From assembly GCF_009725165.1 (NCBI RefSeq), contig NZ_WNZW01000004.1, forward strand, positions 62,001-126,000: a stretch of DNA of 64,000 nucleotides, written 5' to 3'. The notes below the pieces were generated by a model, which was given only the letters and a program-made list of their open reading frames with translations, was not told the origin of the DNA and did not search any database. Within the stretch, counting starts at the first letter, position 1. Each line of letters starts with the position of its first letter. This DNA comes from Paenibacillus woosongensis. Lineage in GTDB: Bacteria; Bacillota; Bacilli; Paenibacillales; Paenibacillaceae. Both the position numbers and the translations under genes were made by a program. Below, piece after piece: positions 34,104 to 42,576 of the stretch.

Positions 34104-35027
34104 TCAGGAGATGGTTTTCTTCGCTTTGCTTGTTGTTCTCTTCTTCGGCTTTGGAGCAAGCTCGTCGTTTTGCGGAGCATCTTCACCGCCTGCCCCCGCG
34201 GCTGGTTTCTTAGCCGCCGTTTTGCGGGTGCGCTTGGCCGGTCCAGGATCGGTGACGACGGGCTTGACCGCCTCGATGCTCGCCTGCAGTGCCGCCATCA
34301 GGTCGATGACATTGGTTTGCGGTTTGGCTGGGGCCAGGCTGATCTCTTCTCCGGCAATCTTTTGCTCGATGAGATGCAGCAGGGATTCGCGATAATCGTC
34401 GGTATATTTCGCCGGCTCAAAAGGTGTGGACAACTGTTCAATCAGCAGCTTGGCCATGGACAGCTCTTTATCGTTTACACTGATGTTCTCCGGCAGATTG
34501 GGCACTTGCGCGATCGGCCGGATTTCATCCGGGTAGAAGATTGTCTCCACGGCCAGGCAGCCTTCCATGACGCGAATAGCTGCCAGACTGCTTTTGGAGC
34601 GGATCGCGATTTTGGCAATGCCGATTTTCCCGGACTGGTGCATCGCTTCCAGCAGCAGCTGATAGGCGTTCGACCCCGCTTGATCCGGGGAGAGATAGTA
34701 GGTTTTCTGGAAATAGATCGGATCGATTTCGGTCAAATCTACAAAGTCCAGAATCGTGATCGTTTTTTCGGTCTGGGCCGACAGCTGATCCAGCTCCTCT
34801 TTTTCAAACAGGACGTACTTGCCCTTCTCGTATTCATAGCCCCGGGAAATCTCCTCCCAGGTTGTATCCTTGTCGCAGGTTGGACAACGCCTTACATAAG
34901 AGATCGGGCTGCCGCAGGCGGTATGAATATATTTCATGGAGATGTCCTTGTCCTCCGTGGCGGAGAACATTTTGACCGGGACATGTACAAGCCCGAAGCT
35001 GATCGCACCCTTCCATACGGTATGCAT
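34104..35027 (-). CDS. ku: Ku protein (NHEJ DNA-end binding)
   Basis: Bacterial Ku forms a homodimeric ring that binds DNA ends and recruits the ligase and polymerase. The 307-aa product starts with the family signature MHTVWKGAISFGLVHVPVKMFSAT. It contains a CGS...CPTC cysteine set (around 38-51) and the SKYTDDYRESLLHLIEQK-like C-terminal core, here AKYTDDYRE. The last ~45 residues are a Lys/Ala/Pro-rich tail (KRTRKTAAKKP, KPKKRTTSKAKK) likely to bind DNA. It ends 3 bases from the converging ligase stop. In Bacillus such genes work in spores; control here is not visible. Confidence 0.95.
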   Translation of the reverse strand: MHTVWKGAISFGLVHVPVKMFSATEDKDISMKYIHTACGSPISYVRRCPTCDKDTTWEEISRGYEYEKGKYVLFEKEELDQLSAQTEKTITILDFVDLTEIDPIYFQKTYYLSPDQAGSNAYQLLLEAMHQSGKIGIAKIAIRSKSSLAAIRVMEGCLAVETIFYPDEIRPIAQVPNLPENISVNDKELSMAKLLIEQLSTPFEPAKYTDDYRESLLHLIEQKIAGEEISLAPAKPQTNVIDLMAALQASIEAVKPVVTDPGPAKRTRKTAAKKPAAGAGGEDAPQNDELAPKPKKRTTSKAKKTIS

Positions 35028-35201
35028 TTTGAGTTTGCTCCTTTCCGTGTTCCATATTTATTTTTTGGCGGGCTGGCTGTGTATGATGATGACGAGTTCG
35101 ACGCGAAATATGCGCGTAGTACCAAGGAAACTGACGAACTATCTCTATCATAGTATGGTCCAGTTTGGCTTCTCATAACCGGGCGCCCCCGGCCTAAGTT
35201 G

Positions 35202-35230
35202 TTGCGGGTCATGCGGCAGACCGATATAAT
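35202..35230 (+). promoter_or_regulatory. SigA promoter of the tsaE operon
   Basis: TTGCGG, a 17-base spacer and TATAAT lie 42 bases before the tsaE GTG. Confidence 0.7.
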
Positions 35231-35271
35231 GGGGACATACATTTTGCGTATGTAAAGGTGGTTGTATCGTA

Positions 35272-35766
35272 GTGGGATTGGATCAAGCTTCGGCCGAATG
35301 GGTGTACGAGGCGAAGGATTTGGAAGGGACCGGGCAGCTCGCAGCATTTCTTGCCGCGCGGGCGACGCCGGGAACGGTCATTGCCCTGGACGGTGATTTG
35401 GGTGCGGGGAAGACGGCTTTTTCCCAGCTGTTCGCGAAGCATTTGAAGGTTCGGGATACGGTAAACAGTCCGACTTTTACCATCATTAAAGAATATGAGG
35501 GCAGATTGCCTTTTTATCATATGGATGTGTACCGGCTATCGCTGGAGGAAGCGGAGGAGCTGGGACTGGACGAATATTTCTACGGCAGCGGCGTGACGCT
35601 GGTGGAGTGGGCTAGCATTATCGACGAAATTATGCCGGAACAGCTGCTGCGCATATATATAGAAACCGGACCGGGCTCGGAGCGTAAAATGCGTTTGACG
35701 GCCCAGGGAGAACCTTATGGGCAATGGATCAAGACCTTGAGACAGAATGGAGCTGCACCTAAATGA
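35272..35766 (+). CDS. tsaE: tRNA t6A synthesis ATPase TsaE
   Basis: TsaE is the ATPase partner that resets the TsaB-TsaD complex making N6-threonylcarbamoyladenosine at tRNA position 37. The Walker A motif GDLGAGKT is at residues 41-48. VNSPTFTIIKEYEG and YHMDVYRL are the other conserved segments, and EWASII follows. Length is 164 aa. GTG 35272 has AAAGGTGG about nine bases upstream. It is the first gene of tsaE-tsaB-rimI-tsaD, a layout common in Firmicutes; it overlaps tsaB by four bases. Confidence 0.95.
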   Translation: MGLDQASAEWVYEAKDLEGTGQLAAFLAARATPGTVIALDGDLGAGKTAFSQLFAKHLKVRDTVNSPTFTIIKEYEGRLPFYHMDVYRLSLEEAEELGLDEYFYGSGVTLVEWASIIDEIMPEQLLRIYIETGPGSERKMRLTAQGEPYGQWIKTLRQNGAAPK

Positions 35767-36653
35767 AGCATACAATAGAGCCGCGCCAGCGGTTATTGGC
35801 GCTGGATACGTCGACGTCGACGCTGGCCGTCGCCGTGATGGAGGGCGGCAAGCTGCTGGCTGAACGGAATATTAAGGCGGAGCGGAATCATTCCGCTTAT
35901 TTAGTGACGGCGATTGAGGAAGCGATCGCCGCAGCGGGAGTGGGCAAGCAGCAACTGGACGGCATCGCCGTCGGAGTGGGGCCGGGCTCCTATACTGGAG
36001 TCCGTATCGCCGTTACGACGGCCAAGACGCTGGCCTGGTCCTTGGGTTTGCCGGTATCCGCCGTCTCGAGTCTGGCGGCGATTGCGTTTGGCGCTTTGGC
36101 CAGGGGAACAGGCCAGGCTCCAGAGCAATTTGCTGAGGTTATTGCTCAGACAGCCGATGATGCGTCAGCCTGCAGCGAAAATAACTTAGCGTATGGGCGC
36201 GATGACGATAAAGATCTTTCGGCAGGAGCAGAGGCGGCGGAGTATTCTGCCCAGCACTGGATTGTTCCGCTGATCGATGCCCGGCGCGGACAGGCTTATA
36301 CTGCGCTGTTTAGCGCAGCAATCGGGCAAATACCGCGCCGGCTGGAACCGGACGCGATCCGGCTCGTGGCCGATTGGCGGGACGAGCTTGCCGCCCGGCT
36401 TCAGGAGCTGCCTTCTGGTCAAAGGCCGGCTGGCGTATGGTTTGTTGGCGACATTGAGGTCCATGAGGCCGCGGTTGAGGAGCTCCGGCCTTTTTTGGGA
36501 GCCGAGCTGCATATCGTCGGCTATGAGCTGGAAGGGGCCTGGCTTGGCCTTATCGGTTCGGAGCAGCTTCTCTGCGGAGCCCATGACGATGTTCATGCGC
36601 TGGAGCCGAATTATACCCAGTTAGCGGAAGCGGAAGCGAAGAAGCTTCGTTAG
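35763..36653 (+). CDS. tsaB: tRNA t6A synthesis protein TsaB
   Basis: TsaB is a non-catalytic ASKHA-fold partner of TsaD in tRNA t6A modification. The N-terminus LLALDTSTSTLAVAVMEGGKLLAE and the segment GVGPGSYTGVRIAVTTAKTLAWSLGLPVSAVSSL are strongly conserved. At 296 aa it is longer than usual (~230-250); the extra residues form an acidic insert around 115-165. The ATG overlaps the tsaE stop. Confidence 0.93.
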   Translation: MKHTIEPRQRLLALDTSTSTLAVAVMEGGKLLAERNIKAERNHSAYLVTAIEEAIAAAGVGKQQLDGIAVGVGPGSYTGVRIAVTTAKTLAWSLGLPVSAVSSLAAIAFGALARGTGQAPEQFAEVIAQTADDASACSENNLAYGRDDDKDLSAGAEAAEYSAQHWIVPLIDARRGQAYTALFSAAIGQIPRRLEPDAIRLVADWRDELAARLQELPSGQRPAGVWFVGDIEVHEAAVEELRPFLGAELHIVGYELEGAWLGLIGSEQLLCGAHDDVHALEPNYTQLAEAEAKKLR

Positions 36654-36674
36654 CATTTCATGAGGGGGCCGGAT

Positions 36675-37199
36675 ATGGAGTCAGCAAAGTCGATACAAAT
36701 GGATAAGGTGACCTTTCGTCAGATGACGCTTGAGGATATTCCCGATGTTATGGTCATCGAGCACGAATCCTTCACCTTGCCCTGGAGCGAGGAGGCATTT
36801 CGCAGCGAAATGACTCTCAATCATTTCGCCAAATATCTGGTGTTGGAATACGAGGGGAGCCCGATCGGGTATGCCGGCATGTGGACGGTTCTTGACGAGG
36901 CGCATATTACTAATATCGCCGTGAGAACGGCCTACCGCGGTAATCATTTGGGCGAGCTGCTGTTCCGCAGGATGATTGATTGGGCGGGCGAGCTAGGCAT
37001 GCGCCGGATGACGCTGGAGGTGCGCGTTACGAATCATTCCGCCCAGTCTTTATATAGGAAGCTTGGATTTCATTCTGTCGGCACCCGCAAAGGGTATTAT
37101 TCCGACAATCAGGAGGATGCGCTCATTATGTGGTGCGAGCTGCCTGAGCGGGAGCCGCAGGCAGGCGAAGAGGAAGGAAGCGAAGAAGATTGGATTTGA
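36675..37199 (+). CDS. rimI: Ribosomal protein S18-alanine N-acetyltransferase RimI
   Basis: A 174-aa GNAT acetyltransferase that in model bacteria acetylates the N-terminus of ribosomal protein S18. Typical features are IEHESFTLPWSEEAF, IGYAGMWTVLDEAHITNIAV, the acetyl-CoA loop RTAYRGNHLGELLF (Q/RxxGxG/A variant) and the end NHSAQSLYRKLGFHSVGTRKGYY. ATG 36675 follows GAGGGGG at a good distance; ATG 36660 lies upstream of that site. The C-terminus is a Glu-rich tail that overlaps the tsaD start by ten bases. Confidence 0.92.
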   Translation: MESAKSIQMDKVTFRQMTLEDIPDVMVIEHESFTLPWSEEAFRSEMTLNHFAKYLVLEYEGSPIGYAGMWTVLDEAHITNIAVRTAYRGNHLGELLFRRMIDWAGELGMRRMTLEVRVTNHSAQSLYRKLGFHSVGTRKGYYSDNQEDALIMWCELPEREPQAGEEEGSEEDWI

Positions 37200-38245
37200 A
37201 GCAGGATTGTTATATATTGGCGGTCGAAACAAGCTGTGACGAGACATCCGTAGCCGTCGTGAAAAATGGGACCGAGGTGCTCTCGAATTTAATTGCGAGC
37301 CAGATCGAGACGCATCAGGCATTCGGCGGAGTCGTGCCGGAGGTGGCGTCCCGGAAGCATGTGGAGAGTATCACGCTCATGCTGGAGGGAGCCGTCCGGG
37401 AGGCCGGCATTTCCCTCCAGGACTTATCAGCCGTGGCTGTGACGGAAGGTCCCGGACTTGTCGGCGCTTTGCTGGTAGGCATTATGGCAGCCAAGAGTCT
37501 GGCCTTTGCCATCGATAGGCCGCTGATCGGAACGCACCACATTGCCGGGCATATTTACGCGAACCGGCTGGTGCAGGAAATTCAATATCCTTCGATTGCG
37601 CTTGTCGTGTCCGGCGGGCATACCGAACTTGTACTGATGGAGCGGGAAGGCAGCTTCAAGCTCATCGGCCGCACAAGAGACGATGCTGTCGGGGAGGCTT
37701 ATGACAAGGTGGCGAGAGCGCTTGGCTTTCCTTACCCCGGCGGCCCGCATGTCGACAAGCTGGCGCTTGAGTCGGAGACCGTCGAGGTGCTTCCGCGGGC
37801 CTGGCTGGAGCCGGATTCCTACGATTTCAGCTTCAGCGGGCTGAAGTCGGCTGTGCTGAACGCGGTTAATCAGCATAAAATGCGCGGGGAGGAAGGATAT
37901 GGCCCAGCCATAGCCCGCGGTTTTCAAGAGTCGGTCATCGAGGTGCTGGTGGAGAAAGCAATTCGCGCGGTACATTCGACAGGAGCGGTACAGTTATTGC
38001 TCTGCGGCGGGGTTGCCGCGAACCGGGGGCTGCGGACGGCATTAGCCGAGAGGTGCGGGAAGGAGCGGATCGATCTGGTCATCCCTCCTTTGAAATACTG
38101 CACAGACAACGCCGCCATGATTGGGGCCGCAGCCTACTTGAAATGGACAAGCGGCGAGTTCTCCAGCTGGGAGCTTAAGGCGGAGCCGTCAATTACACTG
38201 GAGTCCTGGTCTGTGAGCGCCAGCCCCGGGGAAGGCAATGTTTAG
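37190..38245 (+). CDS. tsaD: tRNA threonylcarbamoyltransferase TsaD
   Basis: The catalytic subunit transferring threonylcarbamoyl to A37 of ANN-reading tRNAs. ILAVETSCDETSVAVV is the phosphate-binding front. The metal motif is H117-x3-H121 (HHIAGH). SGGHTELVLM and GEAYDKVARALGFPYPGGP are further signatures. Length, 351 aa, is usual. The start is a TTG at 37190 or a second TTG at 37196, both inside the end of rimI with AAGGAAG upstream. A strong terminator follows. Confidence 0.95.
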   Translation: MDLKQDCYILAVETSCDETSVAVVKNGTEVLSNLIASQIETHQAFGGVVPEVASRKHVESITLMLEGAVREAGISLQDLSAVAVTEGPGLVGALLVGIMAAKSLAFAIDRPLIGTHHIAGHIYANRLVQEIQYPSIALVVSGGHTELVLMEREGSFKLIGRTRDDAVGEAYDKVARALGFPYPGGPHVDKLALESETVEVLPRAWLEPDSYDFSFSGLKSAVLNAVNQHKMRGEEGYGPAIARGFQESVIEVLVEKAIRAVHSTGAVQLLLCGGVAANRGLRTALAERCGKERIDLVIPPLKYCTDNAAMIGAAAYLKWTSGEFSSWELKAEPSITLESWSVSASPGEGNV

Positions 38246-38281
38246 CCTGATGGAGGAGCACAAATTAAATGAAGAAACACA

Positions 38282-38320
38282 AAAGGGCTGTCCTTTTTGA
38301 ATGGGACAACCCTTTTTTTT
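38282..38320 (+). terminator. Terminator of the tsa operon
   Basis: AAGGG-TGTCC pairs with GGGACA-CCCTT around a short loop and is followed by eight T residues. Confidence 0.85.
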
Positions 38321-38334
38321 ACGCCGAACGAATA

Positions 38335-38763
38335 TTAAGATTTCTTCTCTGATTTCTTTTCTGAAGTGGCAGCGGCCTCCTTGCTGGCGCTTGGTGCGGT
38401 TTCCGGCTGGCTGCTCATGCGGCTGCTGCCTTCAAAAACGCTGCCTTCCTCGATAGACAAGCTGGCGACCTCGATGTTGCCGAACAGTTTTCCCGTCGCC
38501 GTAATGGAAAGCTTGCTCTTCGTCTGAATGTCCCCGGTCACAGTACCGGCAATAATAACGTTGCGCGCGGAAATATTAGACTTCACTTGTCCTTTCTCTC
38601 CGATCGTCACATCGCCTTTGCACTCAATATCCCCCGTTACCTTTCCTTCGATCCGGATGCTCGCATCCGATTTAATATTGCCTTCGAAGCTGCTGCCCTC
38701 GCCTACCAGTGTATCGGTCGTATCGGGATCTAATTTCACGGGAACGGCCTTGCTTTTGAACAT
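38335..38763 (-). CDS. Bactofilin family protein (copy 2)
   Basis: A 142-aa bactofilin with the same plan as the protein at 29.0-29.4 kb. Beta-helix repeats are SDASIRIEGKVTGDIECKGDVTIG, VKSNISARNVIIAGTVTGDI and GKLFGNIEVASLSIEEGSVFEGSS in pieces, followed by a Ser/Lys/Glu tail. It should form nucleotide-free filaments near the membrane. Its start overlaps the stop of the M23 peptidase gene (TAATG), so the two are translationally coupled. It is closer to the canonical bactofilin sequence than copy 1. Confidence 0.92.
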   Translation of the reverse strand: MFKSKAVPVKLDPDTTDTLVGEGSSFEGNIKSDASIRIEGKVTGDIECKGDVTIGEKGQVKSNISARNVIIAGTVTGDIQTKSKLSITATGKLFGNIEVASLSIEEGSVFEGSSRMSSQPETAPSASKEAAATSEKKSEKKS

Positions 38764-39785
38764 TATTCATCCTCATCCTTTTCCGGTTTGATTAAATATA
38801 TTTCAGGGTCGACCATCACACCGTTTTTCACCACTTCAAAATGCAGATGGGGACCTGTGCTGCGCCCGGTCGAACCTAGTGTGCCGATCACATCGCCTTG
38901 CTTCACCTTTTTTCCTTTTTCCGTTGAAATTTCATTAAGATGCAAGTAATTTGTTGATAAGCCAGACGGGTGGCTAATGGTGACGTAATTGCCGCGCGAG
39001 GTGCTGTATCCGGCTTCGGCGACGGTTCCGTCAGCCGCGGCGTAAATCAAATCGCCGATGTTTCCTTTGATGTCCAGGCCGTTATGCAGCGTCAGCTTGC
39101 CAGTAAACGGATCGAGCCGCTTGCCGAACGGCGAGGTGGTTGTCAACGAGTCCGCAGGCCAGAACGTCGGTAATATGCGCATCATTTTTTTGTACTCTGT
39201 TACAGCTTCTTTGGTTTGTTCCAGCCTTGCCTGCAGAGCGGGCATTTCCTCCAAAGATGCGGATATGCTCTCTCGCGTCTCTTCAATAAGGGAGTCGACA
39301 TCCTCTTCGCTCAGAGGGATGAGCTCGCCGCCCATGCCTTCCGTACTCCATCCGCCGTCGGAATTTTGCGATGACGAAGCCGAAGCGGACTGGATTCCGC
39401 TCCCTGCGCGTTCTCCGTTCGTAATGGATTTCAACTCGGCCTCCAATAGCTCAAGCTCCGTCATTTTCGTTTCCAATGTTTTGGATTTCTCGGAGAGCTC
39501 CACCAGTTGAAGCAGCAAGCGGTCGATTTCCTGTTCCTTATCGCTGACGGTCGCTTGAAGCTGCTCCGAGGACGCCGTAAGCTTGGCTTCCAAAGCGGCG
39601 ATCTTAAAGGCATGGCTCCGGTTCAGCGTGAAGAGGACGAGCGCTGTAACGAGCAGCACGGCGGCGGCGACTAAGCCGGCAAGCAAATATGTAGAAGTCA
39701 TTTTCAGACGAAAGACCGGCTGTGAGCCTTCAGGAACGACGAGAACAGTATAACGTTGGTTCTTGCGTTTAAATCCGAACTTCAT
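38763..39785 (-). CDS. Membrane-anchored M23 metallopeptidase (copy 2)
   Basis: The 340-aa product repeats the design of copy 1: an N-terminal membrane helix (~residues 28-50), a coiled coil (~60-130) and a C-terminal M23/LytM domain. Here the first zinc motif reads LHNGLDIKG (His and Asp kept), followed by NYLHLNEI and HLHFEVV. It should cut cell wall cross-links outside the membrane. ATG 39785 with AGGAGG five bases upstream is preferred over the ATG at 39809. The gene overlaps the bactofilin start by one base. Confidence 0.92.
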   Translation of the reverse strand: MKFGFKRKNQRYTVLVVPEGSQPVFRLKMTSTYLLAGLVAAAVLLVTALVLFTLNRSHAFKIAALEAKLTASSEQLQATVSDKEQEIDRLLLQLVELSEKSKTLETKMTELELLEAELKSITNGERAGSGIQSASASSSQNSDGGWSTEGMGGELIPLSEEDVDSLIEETRESISASLEEMPALQARLEQTKEAVTEYKKMMRILPTFWPADSLTTTSPFGKRLDPFTGKLTLHNGLDIKGNIGDLIYAAADGTVAEAGYSTSRGNYVTISHPSGLSTNYLHLNEISTEKGKKVKQGDVIGTLGSTGRSTGPHLHFEVVKNGVMVDPEIYLIKPEKDEDE

Positions 39786-40080
39786 AGCTTCCTCCTGAAT
39801 CTTGTACATTATGTTTCATGTAACATAACATAAAATCACAATCTCAAAAGAACGAGAGACGGTCCTCTTCGTTCACCAAAAGGTACTATTCGGCAAATCA
39901 TTCCAATAATCCTGTCGGTAAGGAAAATATTATCGAAAATTTTTGCGAAACTGTGAAATTTGTCGAAAATGCCGCGAGTGAACCTGGAAAATGGGCAGGT
40001 TTGCAACTTTTTAGGTGAAAGGACTGTTTAATAAAGTAGATTTTGCTGGAATACATACGGAGCCAGGGAGGGAAGGCAGA

Positions 40081-40932
40081 ATGAGTGAAGCGTTGAAGCC
40101 TGTAAGACGATCTAAGCTGCGGGTCTGGCTTGGCACGCGATATTATCGGTTTAGGCGGTATATGGAATGGTATCTGGGCAAAGACAAAATAGCCGGCACC
40201 CGCAGCCGTAATTTGCTGCCGCATGTCATTTCCGAGCATCAAAGCCCCTTGCTGAGACAGCTGAAGGATGTCGATATGTGGCTGCAGCACAATAAAATTA
40301 CGAATCTTAAATTGGCGGTATCCCGGATCGACGGCTTGATTTTGCAGCCAGGGGAGACGTTCTCCTTTTGGAGGCAGGTAGGCAAACCAACCCGGCGAAA
40401 AGGCTACGTTGACGGGATGGTCCTCCATTATGGTAAATTTAAGCATGGGGTAGGCGGAGGGCTGTGCCAGCTTACGAATTTGCTGTACTGGATGGCGCTT
40501 CATTCTCCTCTAGAAATACGGGAGCGGCACCGCCACAGCTATGATGTATTCCCGGACTCCGGCCGCACCCAGCCTTTTGGCAGCGGGGCGACATGCTCGT
40601 ACAATTATTTGGACTTGAAGCTTTATAATCCTGGCGATGAGCCAGTACAATTGCATGTATATTTGAATGCTGAGAATCTCGTGGGAGAGCTACGCGCAGT
40701 AAGTCCTTCCTTGTACCGGTATGAAGTCTACGAGCGGGAGCATCGGATTACGCGCGAATACTGGGGCGGCCATATAAGGCATAATTTGATCTATCGCCGT
40801 GTCTACAACTTGGACGCCGAACTGATCGAAGATTGTTATATTACCGAGAACCATGCACTGATGATGTATGAACCGCTGCTTGAAGCCGGGGATATCCCCA
40901 AAAGCGAAGAGAGCGATGGCGTGAAGTGCTAA
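40081..40932 (+). CDS. VanW family protein
   Basis: The 283-aa protein belongs to the VanW-like family, named after an accessory gene of some glycopeptide resistance clusters; its reaction is unknown. The conserved core is LILQPGETFSFWRQVGKPTRRKGYVDGMV in pieces, then GVGGGLCQLTNLLYWMAL and HRHSYDVFPDSGRTQPFGSGATCSYNYLDL. No signal peptide or membrane span is seen. ATG 40081 has AGGGAGGG upstream; the in-frame start at 40015 does not. No van resistance genes are nearby, so there is no reason to infer vancomycin resistance. Confidence 0.88.
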   Translation: MSEALKPVRRSKLRVWLGTRYYRFRRYMEWYLGKDKIAGTRSRNLLPHVISEHQSPLLRQLKDVDMWLQHNKITNLKLAVSRIDGLILQPGETFSFWRQVGKPTRRKGYVDGMVLHYGKFKHGVGGGLCQLTNLLYWMALHSPLEIRERHRHSYDVFPDSGRTQPFGSGATCSYNYLDLKLYNPGDEPVQLHVYLNAENLVGELRAVSPSLYRYEVYEREHRITREYWGGHIRHNLIYRRVYNLDAELIEDCYITENHALMMYEPLLEAGDIPKSEESDGVKC

Positions 40933-41001
40933 ATTGCTATTGGCGGATATTACTCTAAACTATGGATGCTAATGCGTCAAAAAAGGAGCGATTGAAAAAC
41001 G

Positions 41002-41418
41002 ATGAGCTATAAAAATACTTTCATCAAAGTATCGCCGGATTGCCCTGTAACCAGCAGCGTCGTTCCACAGTATAAAACGAGCAATAAGCCGATTCACGTT
41101 ATCCAGTATGAGCTCTTGATCCGTTATCCTTACCGGTATACGCATGAGCAGCTGTTGTTCGAAATTCATATTAGGCATAAAAACATCCCGGCCGATGAGC
41201 TTGAAACGAACCGCCAGCAAATTTGGGATGCGCTGTTCAGCAAATCGCATGCCTGCCTAAGGGCTTCCCAGCTTCCGAAAAAATACGGCTTTGGCGTCCA
41301 TTATGACGCTGAAGGCCGGATTGCCATCTATGGCATGGAGACGCCTGAATACGAACGTTTCATACAATCCGGCGATGAGATTACGCTGCTGAACGGGATG
41401 AGAAGCCGGCGCGAATAG
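41002..41418 (+). CDS. DUF6157-like conserved protein
   Basis: A 138-aa soluble protein starting MSYKNTFIKVSPDCPVTSSVVP and containing HVIQYELLIRYPYRYTHEQLLFEIHIRHK in pieces. It resembles a conserved Firmicute/Actinobacteria family (which I recall as DUF6157) without known function. No motif suggests a catalytic site; a late YGFGVHYDAEGRIAIYGMET segment looks structural. AAGGAG lies 13 bases upstream of the ATG, a slightly long spacing. It stands alone between the vanW-like and acetyltransferase genes. Confidence 0.65.
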   Translation: MSYKNTFIKVSPDCPVTSSVVPQYKTSNKPIHVIQYELLIRYPYRYTHEQLLFEIHIRHKNIPADELETNRQQIWDALFSKSHACLRASQLPKKYGFGVHYDAEGRIAIYGMETPEYERFIQSGDEITLLNGMRSRRE

Positions 41419-41488
41419 GCTGCGAAAATATCATTCCGGGGCTGTTCGAACGGAGCTAGCTATTGAATTGGGGAAAGGTGACCATACA

Positions 41489-42292
41489 ATGGAAGAAATC
41501 AAAGGAACATTAATTACAGTTGAAACGCTGCTGCAGGATTTAAAACAGCTAGGCGTGCAAGAGGGGATGACGCTGATCGTGCATTCCTCGTTCAAATCCC
41601 TGGGGCAATGGGTGCTCGGGGGACCGGTATCCGTCATTCTCGCTTTGGAGAAGGCGGTAGGGGTGGATGGCACGTTGGTTATGCCGACGCATACTCCGGA
41701 TTTAAGCGATCCTTCAGGGTGGGGGAATCCGCCGGTCCCAGAGTCTTGGTGGGAGACGATTCGGGCAGAAATGCCTCCTTTTGACGAAGACATGACGCCA
41801 TGCGAATGGATGGGCGTGATTCCGGATACCTTTCGCAAGCAAAGGGGTGTCATGCGCAGCAGCCATCCTCAGGTGTCTTTTGCGGCCTGGGGAGCAAATG
41901 CTGGCGATATTGTGACAGGGCATGATCTTGACAACGGACTTGGCGAGCATTCGCCGCTGGCCAGGATCTATGACCGCCATGGCTGGGTGCTGCTGCTGGG
42001 CGTTGGACATGGAAGAAACACATCTCTTCATCTATCAGAGCACCGGGCAAGCTATTCCGGCAAAAAAATAGTGGAATGCAAGGCTCCTATTACGAAGGAA
42101 GGCGTAAGAGAATGGATTCGCTACATGGATCTGGACTATGAATCGGCTGACTTTGACCGGCTGGGGGCAGATTTTGCGCGTTCAGGCGGGCGGATCATCC
42201 GCGGACAAATCGCCAGTGCCAGCGTGATGCTAATGCCGCAGAGAGAGCTTGTGGACTACGGCGTCCAGTGGCTGGAGCAGCATCGTCGCTAG
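41489..42292 (+). CDS. AAC(3)-family N-acetyltransferase (YokD-like)
   Basis: A 267-aa member of the aminoglycoside 3-N-acetyltransferase fold family, related to Bacillus YokD. LIVHSSFKSLGQWVLGGPVSVILAL, GTLVMPTHTPDLSDPSGW, RSSHPQVSFAAWG and LGEHSPLARIYDRHGWVLLLGVGH are characteristic, with the acetyl-CoA site and the conserved His/Glu set. Chromosomal relatives often have other or unknown acceptors, so antibiotic resistance should not be assumed. ATG 41489 has AAAGGTGA upstream. It is followed by a 0.7 kb repeat-rich gap. Confidence 0.85.
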   Translation: MEEIKGTLITVETLLQDLKQLGVQEGMTLIVHSSFKSLGQWVLGGPVSVILALEKAVGVDGTLVMPTHTPDLSDPSGWGNPPVPESWWETIRAEMPPFDEDMTPCEWMGVIPDTFRKQRGVMRSSHPQVSFAAWGANAGDIVTGHDLDNGLGEHSPLARIYDRHGWVLLLGVGHGRNTSLHLSEHRASYSGKKIVECKAPITKEGVREWIRYMDLDYESADFDRLGADFARSGGRIIRGQIASASVMLMPQRELVDYGVQWLEQHRR

Positions 42293-42408
42293 CGCGGTAT
42301 GGCAAGGCTGCTTGCAAGCTTGCAGGAGGAAACTCGGAGTAGTGGGCACAGTTCGGATTGGCGGAAGCGCATAGCGGGTGTCTGCTGAAGCGCCGCGGAT
42401 TGGCTAGC

Positions 42409-42560
42409 GAGCAATGTGCTCATTTGTGGGCGGGCCTGTAGTAGGCAGGGTGAGTAGTGTGTGCACAGGTGTGGGGGAGCCGAGGGTCGGTGAGCGATGT
42501 ACCCCTGAGCCAGTTGTGGTTAGGTGAGCAATGTGCTCATGCCGGGTGAGTGTGCAGTTG
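42409..42560. repeat. Degenerate repeats of a GAGCAATGTGCTC motif
   Basis: Identical 15-mers GAGCAATGTGCTCAT occur at 42409-42423 and 42526-42540, each containing the palindrome GAGCA-ATG-TGCTC. Weaker relatives (GTGAGTAGTGTGTGCAC, GTGAGCGATGTACCC, GTGAGTGTGCAGTTGTGC) lie between and after them. Confidence 0.5.
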
Positions 42561-42576
42561 TGCTGGCTGCGGATTA

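Noticed and set aside
34170..35153. Long plus-strand frame opposite ku (327 codons)
   Set aside because: Antisense shadow of Ku; no conserved motif and no suitable start.
40081..40932. VanW-like gene as a sign of vancomycin resistance
   Set aside because: No vanHAX, vanR or vanS genes are nearby and VanW-like proteins are widespread without resistance.
41489..42292. AAC(3)-family gene as an acquired aminoglycoside resistance gene
   Set aside because: No mobile element is adjacent, and chromosomal YokD-like members often lack this activity; only the family is claimed.
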